A stretch of 64,000 bases of DNA. Source: an uncultured Clostridia bacterium (GTDB lineage Bacteria; Bacillota; Clostridia; Oscillospirales; Acutalibacteraceae). The stretch covers positions 1 through 64,000 of the forward strand of contig CAMNST010000009.1 of assembly GCA_946555465.1 (NCBI GenBank), written 5' to 3'. The position numbers were made by a program, and so were the translations under genes. Below the pieces are notes generated by a model. The model had not been told where the DNA came from. It saw only the letters and a list, made by a program, of their open reading frames with translations, and searched no databases. How positions within the stretch are numbered: position 1 is the stretch's first letter; each line of letters starts with the position of its first letter. Below are positions 21,101 to 27,077 of the stretch, in pieces.

Positions 21101-21596
21101 TATCTTCACAAGCGTTGCATCTTCAGGTCATACAGTTACTGCTTCTCTTGTAGTTGCAACTACCCCATCCGGTGCAACAGACAATGTTGCAGTAAACGGT
21201 GATTACACAATCACTGTTTACAACGAAGCAGGTGAAGTTGTTGCAACAGAAACATTTGCAATGGCTAAAGACGCTAATACATTCAGTTTCGAACTTCCTG
21301 CCGGTACTTACACTGCTACAATCGAATCTGCTTACTCATTAATCCGTCAGGATATAACAATTGTTGTTGGCGATTCTGATGTTACCGGTCCTGCAATTCC
21401 AATTATTGCTTGTGACTATGACGGCAGTACAACAATCAGTGGTGGTGACGCTGCAACTGTATATGCAAATGCTGCCGGTGCAGGCGGTCTCTTCTGCGAC
21501 CTTGACGGTAGTGGAACAATCAGCGGTGGTGACGCAGCTGTTGTATATGCTTGCGCTACAGGTACACCTAACCTTGCACCTGTTACTATCGGATAA
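15105..21596 (+). CDS. Giant secreted protein with C-terminal variant dockerin (2163 residues)
   Basis: The start at 15105 is set by GGAGGT seven bases upstream; an in-frame upstream ATG at 15036 lacks a site and would bury the signal peptide. The signal peptide (KLLALFMAVLMALTCF, cut after AYA) is followed by about 1000 residues of helical unknown sequence, then Ig-like or beta-rich segments, an InlB/Big-type repeat near residues 1930-2000, a short Ig-like module (YTITVYNEAGEVV) and a dockerin-like pair near 2103-2157. The two loops, CDYDGSTTISGGDAATVYA and CDLDGSGTISGGDAAVVYA, follow the dockerin F-hand spacing (acidic at 1, 3 and 12) but have Ser at position 5. Dockerins bind cohesins on scaffolds or the cell surface, so it is probably a surface-complex component. 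Codons are strongly biased, suggesting high expression. Confidence 0.85.
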   Translation: MKVKAKKFSHKLLALFMAVLMALTCFSGAFSAYAASKDVKYLDDAVEYNDLAWNVLSDEQTATALLDYADDMLAEFGPQIDALLKGALPTSGVYKYDANKRTIEINAVVVSASIKVYTHSVDEILETLESVESVLRDKGNLLGDAGNIQLGSTGGMRRSNTSSCDIIKGILGILQKNSADYNGKDVLGEFLRGGFDLGTLGTFVKLDIYGAIGGLLGCDAGWESNSVYNIVQSLIFNNTNWFTDEEKANYKANPSTFIFDDVLLEKMTAELLQKINVLVTYPDGTSSISRREAIDKKMDEGNMTYRQACIALGYDENLVYSKENTGNVLLFVYGADENGEAASNATKLTINKGDNLFDFGYKALDLAWTTVLEQTVKLVHVNNNVDRGHGSNFDNVYYYWATSDEGKQIVGAWDQNNLADMYKESNINAWAEAKYADYSAKDAAEFLSWVRNNYEFDRTVAEGAKGIWSDIDETTLFNKVRYSPLADYGFNMQTGPINLYFMQTGTSNLDAFFESYSNYSSLVGGFNDCLVAAVKDIFVQRDNIDGSLAELATVNPSTINDNAIISIVNTLVGNALKVVQYTADATDKNILNGFYTKYGASAELAEANLEEAMLPMLIACLGQVNLGSGKLESIIHPEDWDACQDAEAVIYLCLREYLSYILPDKNYDVLVTKSETSITPAKAGADMLQGVLLPMARDAVVYVMQGYVPVTGTDGNEWRVEYKPVDDSNTLLQLLNSVICYYGGEYDYKNSSIAKSVGAMGVGALLGVCSPTDGTSLITTDNTIWQNIDLVANQLLPVLGTLQYGDSAKKGQFSSEDLIWNDVVLGILDIGNTSIHDSGMGGVSNFLYRLLTIVSAEPIQSTPIVLTIYDVAADFLNGLFGARYNGQSFDVVVPARTSAHPFDDVLQINVIAGTGGNNIGVIGKFLCNLVEFAGYGTSGVNTYPDSILRGLMFAIDAVNSFIPEAITSIGEHDIKMATSEFKDSSVQGCTTNNAVNSSVTFTNNSVGINNAYVDGLGNGSLNNGMVEQLSRYYVKITKAEMPGATITMPSQTVVAPGESVSLPTSARYVPDENNSTSYSATITYNICSDKEGKNALYSGLETTCYQYLTGAKGWEDIVYPADRGGQLNTALEGGRTAHYQTFTTQGYRSFSSRNFRDGKLYVTYPEYMVVTTSNLAAIDRFQFRVNNENLVGSSFSVDGFYCYDDTSVYDDVTGAYVAVNMKNAIPVYDKETGDLIKYGMYDYKIDNGDWQRNGKTGYTEDEINNVYNQNPNANIEVRTHISYTLQEAIDAGIVAAYHKNDAGVIEYYYMKSGSGTNYDTTLGQVSLRGPVDGIYINQGKVADVPKNGSKYTTDLFKYDGSTPIQAGEYQVKLCVYSSYNNGNGSGSLDGPGTCTLVVGDDGSATSLNAKYKELSELLANYRTEDFTDATVKTDAEAALINALSANSAVITPTSAIALSDQTYLAPTTTTTTSEYGDKAYKPFSESNATTLNMPIGVRADAYVGDGTNGVAGYYYFDAACTMPIYSNVPLEASDVTDGKDPAGNAVIEGTQDDAGKFWLRNTPVYETEWNTTTYQNPWREVVVDDSGNKVQAKNGSGELLYSQVTYVYRNASSEKVNSDFVWFAKFPATEYKCIENDGVTEYRGLYTQANDKIAWAIERVYDSVNTSIAQDLFEKISLVRNNMNNNNFEVVTYNKMVDMAKVAESGYTLNITYDYKENVLDADGKVVMGEDGKPQTVTKTKTDTGVRFSQYNGYVNNKDITITNTTTSSTLSSVQVEEYLRLFNIYMNKVVERGYLGDKLEAEIACASGNAHDLLNATPAQYNEAGEKTADAVVTKTADAAAPEFGAWDASGKLVNNGDVVYADDIWTEYVDALANAVNIANIGNNNYAHATKAYYQADAKESYTAQVTDCYSADTNLQKAEIKLEGCHTVSVADVPGGTVAINGATYDKPYAVTPDTEVVLTATADANYRFDGFEGIEPDEEGNYVVKVRNADVVVTPIFTSVASSGHTVTASLVVATTPSGATDNVAVNGDYTITVYNEAGEVVATETFAMAKDANTFSFELPAGTYTATIESAYSLIRQDITIVVGDSDVTGPAIPIIACDYDGSTTISGGDAATVYANAAGAGGLFCDLDGSGTISGGDAAVVYACATGTPNLAPVTIG

Positions 21597-21701
21597 TTTT
21601 TAAAATTATTCAATAAATTTGTGTTTATAGGTTTAAATCAAAAAATTTGTGTTTAGACCCATTTCATCCAATGTTTTGCTTAATGCTTAACATAAAACAC
21701 G

Positions 21702-21729
21702 TTGGCAGAGAGTGAAAACTCTCTGCCAA
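21702..21729. terminator. Strong hairpin between the two dockerin genes
   Basis: TTGGCAGAGAGT and ACTCTCTGCCAA pair perfectly over 12 bp with a GAAA tetraloop. No T-run follows on either strand, so it may act as an mRNA-stabilising or processing hairpin as easily as a terminator. Upstream, TTTGTGTTTA occurs twice (near 21619 and 21650). Confidence 0.55.
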
Positions 21730-21908
21730 TGGTGGAATCTTTATAACAGCCGATTATAAAAGTTTATTTGTACCCAGGCGATATTAATTATTAAAACAAA
21801 AAATAAATTATATTTACTAGTACAAATTTTTCTTACCATATACCGCTTTTATATATTGTGTGTGTTATAAATGATTACTTATTTGTTCTAAAAAACGGAG
21901 GCAGACAT

Positions 21909-23033
21909 ATGTTAAAGAAAACGCGTTTGAAAGATTTTCTTATTCTTAACTTAATTTGTTTGGTAGGGATTGTTTTATTAATCTGTCTGCCTTCAACTGT
22001 CTATGGTGCCCAAGGCACCCTGGGAACTGTTGTGCCTGATATCAGTTGTGCTTACTACGATGCAGACGGAAATGAAGTCGATGGTAATGCACTTACTGCC
22101 GGTTCATATGATATGACGATTAAGTTGTCGGGAACGCAGCAGTTATCAGTTGTTCAGGTAACTGCGTCTCATACAGATGCGGTTACATTTGAAAGCACCC
22201 CCAAAAACCTGATGACTTCAGATTATACAGATATGTCATCTATGGGTTATGTTATTGACGAACAAAACCTTGTATTCGGTTTTGTATCCAATAACAGTGA
22301 TACATCGCTTATCGAAGACAACGCTGTTATAGCAACTTTGGGTGTCACTTTCACTCAGGATTGTGACGCTGCGGATGTAATTCAATTTTCCACAAATCCA
22401 AATGAGACATTTGTTTTGTCTGATTATGCCGATGGCTATAATGACGAATATGCCCTTGTTTCGGAATTTGACGGATATAATGGGGTTCTTTATCAGATGA
22501 CTTCTGATGTTTCTCCGGTTTTGAAAATCGGATACAATGTCAGCGGTTCTATTGTAGTAATGACAGATTCATCCGGTTCCACGAATGGCAGTCCTGTTGG
22601 TGGCGAATATGTTTTTGACATCTACAAAGACGCTGAAAGAACAGATTTGCTTAAATCTGTTAAATCAATAGAAACGATTGATGAAAGTGGTATTAGAAAA
22701 AATACCTTTAACATAGAAGAACTCAATCCGGGTACTTACTATGTAACGCTTTCGTCCAAGTATGCAATTACGCGCAGAGATATAACAATTATCGTTTCCG
22801 ATTCCGATATTGCAGATTATGCAATTCCGATAATCGCCTGCGACTTTGATGAAAGCGGAACGCTCAGCGGCGGTGATGCAGCATATGTTTATGCAAATGC
22901 GGCTGCCGGTGCTGAAGAAAAATCGTTATGTTACGATTTGGATGGCAGCAATACCATCAGCGGCGGTGACGCAGCTGTTGTATATGCTTGCTCATCGGGT
23001 GAATTATCTTATGGTTCTTTAACCATACAGTAA
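21909..23033 (+). CDS. Secreted dockerin protein with a cohesin-like N-terminal domain
   Basis: The ATG at 21909 follows CGGAGG; the longer frame from 21858 has no site. An uncleaved anchor or signal peptide lies at residues 7-33. Residues about 40-185 form a beta-rich domain with features reminiscent of cohesin or bacterial Ig folds (YDMTIKLSGTQQLSVVQVTA, then NAVIATLGVTF). Residues 205-300 repeat the Ig-like module of the upstream giant (TFNIEELNPGTYYVTLSS, RRDITIIVSDSD, IPIIACDFD). The dockerin pair at 311-362 (DFDESGTLSGGDAAYVYA, DLDGSNTISGGDAAVVYA) has the same variant form. A stretch of about 27 bp in the second loop is identical to the upstream gene apart from its start, pointing to recent duplication or gene conversion. 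It could be an adaptor linking cohesin and dockerin partners; the cohesin reading is tentative. Confidence 0.75.
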   Translation: MLKKTRLKDFLILNLICLVGIVLLICLPSTVYGAQGTLGTVVPDISCAYYDADGNEVDGNALTAGSYDMTIKLSGTQQLSVVQVTASHTDAVTFESTPKNLMTSDYTDMSSMGYVIDEQNLVFGFVSNNSDTSLIEDNAVIATLGVTFTQDCDAADVIQFSTNPNETFVLSDYADGYNDEYALVSEFDGYNGVLYQMTSDVSPVLKIGYNVSGSIVVMTDSSGSTNGSPVGGEYVFDIYKDAERTDLLKSVKSIETIDESGIRKNTFNIEELNPGTYYVTLSSKYAITRRDITIIVSDSDIADYAIPIIACDFDESGTLSGGDAAYVYANAAAGAEEKSLCYDLDGSNTISGGDAAVVYACSSGELSYGSLTIQ

Positions 23034-23137
23034 GAATCACCATCCTGAATTATTATAATTCAAATCGAAAATTAATTTTTAAAATAATACGTATTGTTTT
23101 AAAACTCATTTAACTCAAATTTAAAGGGGAAATTTAA

Positions 23138-26089
23138 GTGAAAAAAACATTCAGAAGAACATTGGCTTGTCTTCTTGCTGTTTTAATGGTTGCTTTCTCA
23201 ATGCCTTTTAATGCACTTGCAGCGCAGGTTTGCAGAAACTGGTGGGAAGATGATGGCATCCAATTAAAAGATATTAAAGAAGAGCCGACTTATGTTGGTT
23301 ATAACACAGAAGATGAAGCTAACGATATCTTCGCTTGGTATTTAGGTTTCGGTGATACCATTTGGCTTGGCGGTCCTGATGATCCGGGTCACGAAGATCA
23401 CCGTGACGATTACAAGCCTGTTATCGGTGTAACCGTAACAGATATGGGTACTGCTGATCTTTGGGGTACCTCAAAACTCTATTCAGCCAACAAAGCTTGG
23501 TACACAGATTTCTACGGCGGCAAAACTCATAAAACTTATGAAGAAGTTAAGGCTGCCGGCAGAATCCTTAACCCTGCACAACTTAAGGCAGGTCAGCGTA
23601 TTGCTATCACAGTAGAATTCGGCGGTTTTGACGCACTTTACGGCGGACAGTTTAAAGGTACATTCGATCAAACTGCTCTTTCGGCAGTGAACTTCAAAAC
23701 CACTCCTTCAAGAAGCGATACATGGAAACTTTATCCGGAAAACGGTGCTAACGCTTGGATCACAACAACAGGTGATATGGGCTATGGTGCTTCTGTAAGT
23801 GCTGCAGGTGCTAATACACAAATACAAAATGTTAATGGTTCTACATTCGGTTCTTTCTATATTGCTGTAAACTCAGCCGGACTTGTAAACGGAACTAAGG
23901 GCGGTAACTTCCTTGGCACCGGTCTTGATGATATTAACCAGGCAGCTCGTTCATATGGTAAATACGGTATCATCGGCGGTACAATGACATTTGAAGTTCT
24001 TAAGGACTGTGACCTTTCAGAAGTATTCCGTTTCACACCTTCAGTATTTGGTGTAGATGATGGTACTTACTTTGAACCATACGACGTTTCAACTCTTGGC
24101 GGTAGCAAAACCAATGATCAAACTCAGTGGAGAATTGCTGTTAACAGTACTTCAAACGACGTATTTGCTAACGCTGCTGTAATCTGGACTGATTACGAAG
24201 CAAAACCGGCAGATACACATACACATGACTTTACTGATGCTGTTGCTGTAACAAACAACAACGGTACTCATACAGTAACATGTACTGCTGCTAACTGTGA
24301 CAAGTCAGAAGGCTATCAGGTAACATCTAATTGTACTTATGATGAAGGTAAAGTAACAACTAAACCAACTTGCGGTACAGAAGGCGTTAAGACATTCACA
24401 TGTACAGCTTGCGGTCACACATATACAGAAAAAGTTGCTGCTACTGAAAACCATGCTTGGGATGACGGTACAGTAACAAAGGCTCCGACATGTACAGAAA
24501 AGGGCGTTAAGACCTTTAACTGCACAAATTGTGACGCAACAAAGACAGAAGAGATTCCTGCAACAGGTGTACATACATGGGATGACGGCGTAGAAACAAA
24601 GGCTCCGACATGCGTAGAAAAGGGCGTTAAGACCTTCACATGTACAGTATGTAACGAAGCAACAAAGACAGAAGAGATTGCTGCAACAGGTGTACATACA
24701 TGGGATGACGGCGTAGAAACAAAGGCTCCAACATGCGTAGAAAAGGGCGTTAAGACCTTCACATGTACAGTATGTAACGAAGCAACAAAGACAGAAGAAA
24801 TTGCTGCAACAGGTATTCATACCGAAGTTGAAATTCCTGCAGTTGCTCCAACTTGCGTAAAAGATGGTACAACAGCCGGTGTTAAATGTTCAGAATGCGG
24901 CACAGTTCTTACTGCTCCTCAGGTTGATCCTGCAACAGGTGTTCACACTTGGGGTGAAGGCGTAGTAACAAAGGCTCCTACAATGAGCACTCCTGGTACT
25001 ATGACTTATACATGTACAGTATGTAACGAAGCAACTAAGACAGAAGAAATTGCTGCTCTTGGTGTAGACGTAACAGTTGACACTGCTGACCTCGGCTCTG
25101 TAACTCTTAACGGTGCTGACGTAACAGAAGGTGCAACAGTTAATGTTCCATTCAATTCAGATGTAACTCTTGTTGCTACTCCAAGTGAAGGCGCAACATT
25201 CGTTGGCTGGACTGCAAATGGCACAACTCTCGTATCTAAGGATGCAACATTCGTAACAAAGGCTCTTGCTAATGTTACTTATACTCCTGTATTCTCAACA
25301 ACAGGCGCTACCTCATTCACAGTATCATTTGTTGATGTATTCGGTAACGTAATCAAGACTCAGACTGTAAAGGCTGCTGATGAGATTGCAATTCCTGATG
25401 CTCCTCAGTTTGTTGGCTACAACTTTGTTGGTTGGTCAATGACAGCTGAAGAAATCGCTGCTCTTACATCAGAAGCAGTAATCACTGCTCAGTATGAACT
25501 TGCTGAGACAACATTCACAATCACTGCTACAGACGCTTGCACAATCACTGCAAACGGCGCATCAGCAACAGGCTCACTTGCAGATGTTGCTATGGATGCT
25601 GTTGTAACAGTAACTGCTGAAGGTGCTACAGCTTGGGAAATCAATGGCGTAACTGTTGCTTATGGCGACACTTACAAATTCTTCGCTTCAGCAAATGTTA
25701 CAGTTGTTCCTACATTCGAAACTGCTGTTGAAGCAACTCCAACTGTTGCTGCTGTTTCATTTGAAAGAATGGCCGGTTCACACAAAGTAACATTTGTTGC
25801 AACACGTTCAATGACTGATGACTGCACATATGTAAGTGCTGGTTTCATTTATGGTAAAGACCTTGCAGTTAAAGATCTTACACTTGATATGGTAGGTAAG
25901 AAGGGCTCTAACGCATCATCAGGTACAGTAAAGGCTATTTACTGCGCAACTGATGCTGAACAGTTCATGCTTAACTACGGTGTATCTGCTGCTACAGGTA
26001 CTGCTTCTGCAAGAGCATTCCTTGCTTATGTAGATGCTGCCGGCGATACTCAGGTTGTATATGCTGCTCCTCAGGTTTATACTTATTAA
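23138..26089 (+). CDS. Secreted surface protein with cysteine-pair repeats and InlB-like repeats (983 residues)
   Basis: It starts at a GTG after AAAGGGGA, with a signal peptide cut after NALA. Residues 30-370 form an unknown, probably beta-rich domain. Residues about 380-640 hold six repeats of about 41 residues of the type HTWDDGV..KAPTC.EKGVKT followed by FTC..C...TKTEEI, each with three cysteines in a C...CxxC pattern; such repeats are common in clostridial surface proteins, perhaps metal- or disulphide-stabilised. Then come two InlB B-repeat/Flg_new-like modules (VPFNSDVTLVATPSEGATF..GW and FVDVFGNVIKTQTV...GYNFVGW), and a C-terminal 120-residue beta domain ending QVVYAAPQVYTY. No dockerin, LPXTG or SLH anchor was seen. 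Function is unknown; ligand binding or adhesion is a guess. Confidence 0.82.
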   Translation: MKKTFRRTLACLLAVLMVAFSMPFNALAAQVCRNWWEDDGIQLKDIKEEPTYVGYNTEDEANDIFAWYLGFGDTIWLGGPDDPGHEDHRDDYKPVIGVTVTDMGTADLWGTSKLYSANKAWYTDFYGGKTHKTYEEVKAAGRILNPAQLKAGQRIAITVEFGGFDALYGGQFKGTFDQTALSAVNFKTTPSRSDTWKLYPENGANAWITTTGDMGYGASVSAAGANTQIQNVNGSTFGSFYIAVNSAGLVNGTKGGNFLGTGLDDINQAARSYGKYGIIGGTMTFEVLKDCDLSEVFRFTPSVFGVDDGTYFEPYDVSTLGGSKTNDQTQWRIAVNSTSNDVFANAAVIWTDYEAKPADTHTHDFTDAVAVTNNNGTHTVTCTAANCDKSEGYQVTSNCTYDEGKVTTKPTCGTEGVKTFTCTACGHTYTEKVAATENHAWDDGTVTKAPTCTEKGVKTFNCTNCDATKTEEIPATGVHTWDDGVETKAPTCVEKGVKTFTCTVCNEATKTEEIAATGVHTWDDGVETKAPTCVEKGVKTFTCTVCNEATKTEEIAATGIHTEVEIPAVAPTCVKDGTTAGVKCSECGTVLTAPQVDPATGVHTWGEGVVTKAPTMSTPGTMTYTCTVCNEATKTEEIAALGVDVTVDTADLGSVTLNGADVTEGATVNVPFNSDVTLVATPSEGATFVGWTANGTTLVSKDATFVTKALANVTYTPVFSTTGATSFTVSFVDVFGNVIKTQTVKAADEIAIPDAPQFVGYNFVGWSMTAEEIAALTSEAVITAQYELAETTFTITATDACTITANGASATGSLADVAMDAVVTVTAEGATAWEINGVTVAYGDTYKFFASANVTVVPTFETAVEATPTVAAVSFERMAGSHKVTFVATRSMTDDCTYVSAGFIYGKDLAVKDLTLDMVGKKGSNASSGTVKAIYCATDAEQFMLNYGVSAATGTASARAFLAYVDAAGDTQVVYAAPQVYTY
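24569..24814 (+). repeat. Tandem 123-bp repeat inside the surface protein gene
   Basis: Two adjacent units (24569-24691 and 24692-24814) are nearly identical in DNA, differing at only a few bases, while flanking units have diverged. Each encodes one 41-residue cysteine-pair repeat. This is the sign of a recent unequal duplication and predicts copy-number variation between strains. Confidence 0.85.
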
Positions 26090-26115
26090 TTAGTTATAGC
26101 AAGGAGGACTATATA

Positions 26116-26220
26116 ATGAAAGAGACTTATACAAAGCCAATTTCAAAGATTGACGAATTTGAATCTGTTGATGTATTTACTGCATCAAGAGCAGAACAGT
26201 TACCAGGAGAAGATGACTAA
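26116..26220 (+). CDS. 34-residue peptide, end of the surface-protein operon
   Basis: An ATG with a near-perfect AAGGAGGA eight bases upstream opens a 34-residue frame beginning MKETYTKPISKIDEF and ending SRAEQLPGEDD. It lies 26 bp after the surface-protein stop and right before a strong terminator, so it is the last gene of that transcript. It has no signal peptide, no cysteine and an acidic tail. From memory it resembles the many short clostridial peptides of the form K.Y.KP.I....F...DVI.TS, whose role is unknown; a modified-peptide precursor is one idea, but no modifying enzyme is encoded nearby. Confidence 0.7.
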   Translation: MKETYTKPISKIDEFESVDVFTASRAEQLPGEDD

Positions 26221-26253
26221 TTGTCATTTATCCGATTGTTAACAGTCAATCGG

Positions 26254-26282
26254 GGGGACGGAGAAATCCGTCCCCTTTTTTT
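26254..26282 (+). terminator. Terminator after the 34-residue peptide
   Basis: GGGGACGGA and TCCGTCCCC form a 9-bp GC-rich stem with a GAAA tetraloop followed by eight T. A second, weaker hairpin CCGATTG...CAATCGG lies just upstream and overlaps it by a few bases. Confidence 0.92.
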
Positions 26283-26283
26283 A

Positions 26284-26313
26284 TTGACTAAAATGCCCTG
26301 ACTGTGATATAAT
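26284..26313 (+). promoter_or_regulatory. Promoter of ncRNA copy 1
   Basis: TTGACT and a consensus TATAAT lie 18 bases apart. The spacer ends in CTGACTGTGA, which is the same in the promoter of copy 2. Confidence 0.85.
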
Positions 26314-26319
26314 AATTTT

Positions 26320-26486
26320 GCGACAAAAAGTTATTAATATTTGTAAATTAAGTATACTATTTTTATCTCTTGATAAAAATGCATGCTTTAATTCAGTATA
26401 CTTTTTTACAAGTTTGAATTAATAACTTTGTGTCGCAGCAAACGAAGCATGCGTTTTTAATGCGTGGCTTCGGCTGCGCATTTTCT
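26320..26486 (+). ncRNA. Structured non-coding RNA, tandem copy 1
   Basis: About 165 bases run from the predicted start to a terminator, with no plausible reading frame. P1 pairs 26320-26338 with 26418-26436 (18 of 19). P2 pairs AAGTATAC (26350-26357) with GTATACTT (26396-26403). P3 is the hairpin ATTTTTATC-TCTT-GATAAAAAT (26359-26380). GCATGCTT in the bulge (26381-26388) is fully complementary to AAGCATGC (26445-26452) outside P1, so a pseudoknot can form. The 3' end is a 10-bp UUCG hairpin (26459-26482) followed by TTTT. Copy 2 keeps the same architecture with different helix sequences. I do not recognise it as 6S, tmRNA, SRP, RNase P or T-box RNA. Confidence 0.8.
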
Positions 26487-26507
26487 GTTTTATGAACAAA
26501 AATATAT

Positions 26508-26537
26508 TTGACTAAATTGCGCTGACTGTGATATAAT
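26508..26537 (+). promoter_or_regulatory. Promoter of ncRNA copy 2
   Basis: TTGACT and TATAAT are again 18 bases apart, and most of the spacer matches the copy 1 promoter, including CTGACTGTGA. Confidence 0.85.
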
Positions 26538-26542
26538 AAATA

Positions 26543-26710
26543 CGCCAAATATAATTGAATCATTTTATTGTAGTAAAAGTGTGTTTTTTTATCCTTGATA
26601 AAAATGCATGCTCTATTAAACACATGCTTTTATTGCAATATGTGTTCAATTATGTTTGGCGACAGTTGGGGCGTGCGTTTTTAATGCGTGGCTTTGGCTG
26701 CGCATTTTTT
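26543..26710 (+). ncRNA. Structured non-coding RNA, tandem copy 2
   Basis: P1 pairs 26543-26559 with 26645-26661 (17 bp with one G-U) although its sequence is unrelated to P1 of copy 1, so pairing is conserved by compensatory change. P3 (TTTTTATC-CTT-GATAAAAA) and the following ATGCATGCT bulge are nearly unchanged. The pseudoknot is kept with G-U pairs: GCATGCTC (26606-26613) against GGGCGTGC (26669-26676). The terminator hairpin (26683-26706, UUUG loop) ends in six T. A ribosome site and ATG of the next gene follow within about 25 bases, so this copy could be a free RNA or a leader controlling that gene. Confidence 0.8.
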
Positions 26711-26730
26711 ATTTTCAGGAGGGTCATAAA

Positions 26731-27006
26731 ATGGCTGAAAAAACGTATTCATATGACATTGAGGGCAAAGATTTGCACGAATTCTTCAAACTGCACAATC
26801 AACTCAACGACAGGTTGGGTATTCTCTCCAACAAAATTGAACTGCTGAATGTTCTGCAGGGGTGCTGTGTTGAACTGGAGGCATATAACAACAAAAACTA
26901 CGACCTGCTCTGTATGGCAATCGGCGATGCGCTGGATTATACTGAAGAACTGACTGCATTTTCAGATAAATGCTATCAGCATATGCAGCATATGCTCGGC
27001 AAATAA
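26731..27006 (+). CDS. 91-residue helical protein of unknown function, downstream of the ncRNA pair
   Basis: The ATG at 26731 follows AGGAGGG, and an earlier in-frame ATG at 26656 lies inside ncRNA copy 2 without a ribosome site. The protein is soluble, mostly helical and amphipathic (LHEFFKLHNQLNDRLGILSN, then AIGDALDYTEELTAF), with three cysteines and no recognised motif. No separate promoter is visible between the ncRNA terminator and the ribosome site, so transcription probably depends on readthrough from copy 2. A strong terminator follows. I do not recognise the family. Confidence 0.72.
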   Translation: MAEKTYSYDIEGKDLHEFFKLHNQLNDRLGILSNKIELLNVLQGCCVELEAYNNKNYDLLCMAIGDALDYTEELTAFSDKCYQHMQHMLGK

Positions 27007-27008
27007 AA

Positions 27009-27044
27009 AAGACCTTGCAGATATGTACATATCTGCAAGGTCTT
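27009..27044. terminator. Bidirectional terminator
   Basis: GACCTTGCAGATAT and ATATCTGCAAGGTC form a perfect 14-bp stem with a GTAC loop, with A-runs before and T-runs after. It serves the 91-residue gene (plus) and the tautomerase gene (minus). Confidence 0.92.
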
Positions 27045-27077
27045 TTGCGTTTTTTTAATGTGGTTTGATCTGAATTG

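Noticed and set aside
24305-24820. 171-residue minus-strand frame rich in cysteine
   Set aside because: It is the shadow of the repeat units in the surface protein gene; periodic coding repeats keep the opposite strand open.
23138-26089. Cysteine-pair repeats as multihaem cytochrome motifs
   Set aside because: The motif is CxxC followed by varied residues, not CxxCH at each site, and the spacing fits beta repeats rather than haem packing.
26320-26700. The tandem repeat as a pair of MITEs or an insertion sequence
   Set aside because: Terminal inverted repeats (P1) exist, but their sequences differ completely between copies, there are no target-site duplications, and each copy has a promoter and an intrinsic terminator.
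26320-26710. The two tandem RNAs as 6S RNA copies
   Set aside because: Some Firmicutes have two 6S RNAs with long helices, but here there is no large symmetric central bubble; instead there is an apical hairpin, a one-sided bulge and a likely pseudoknot.
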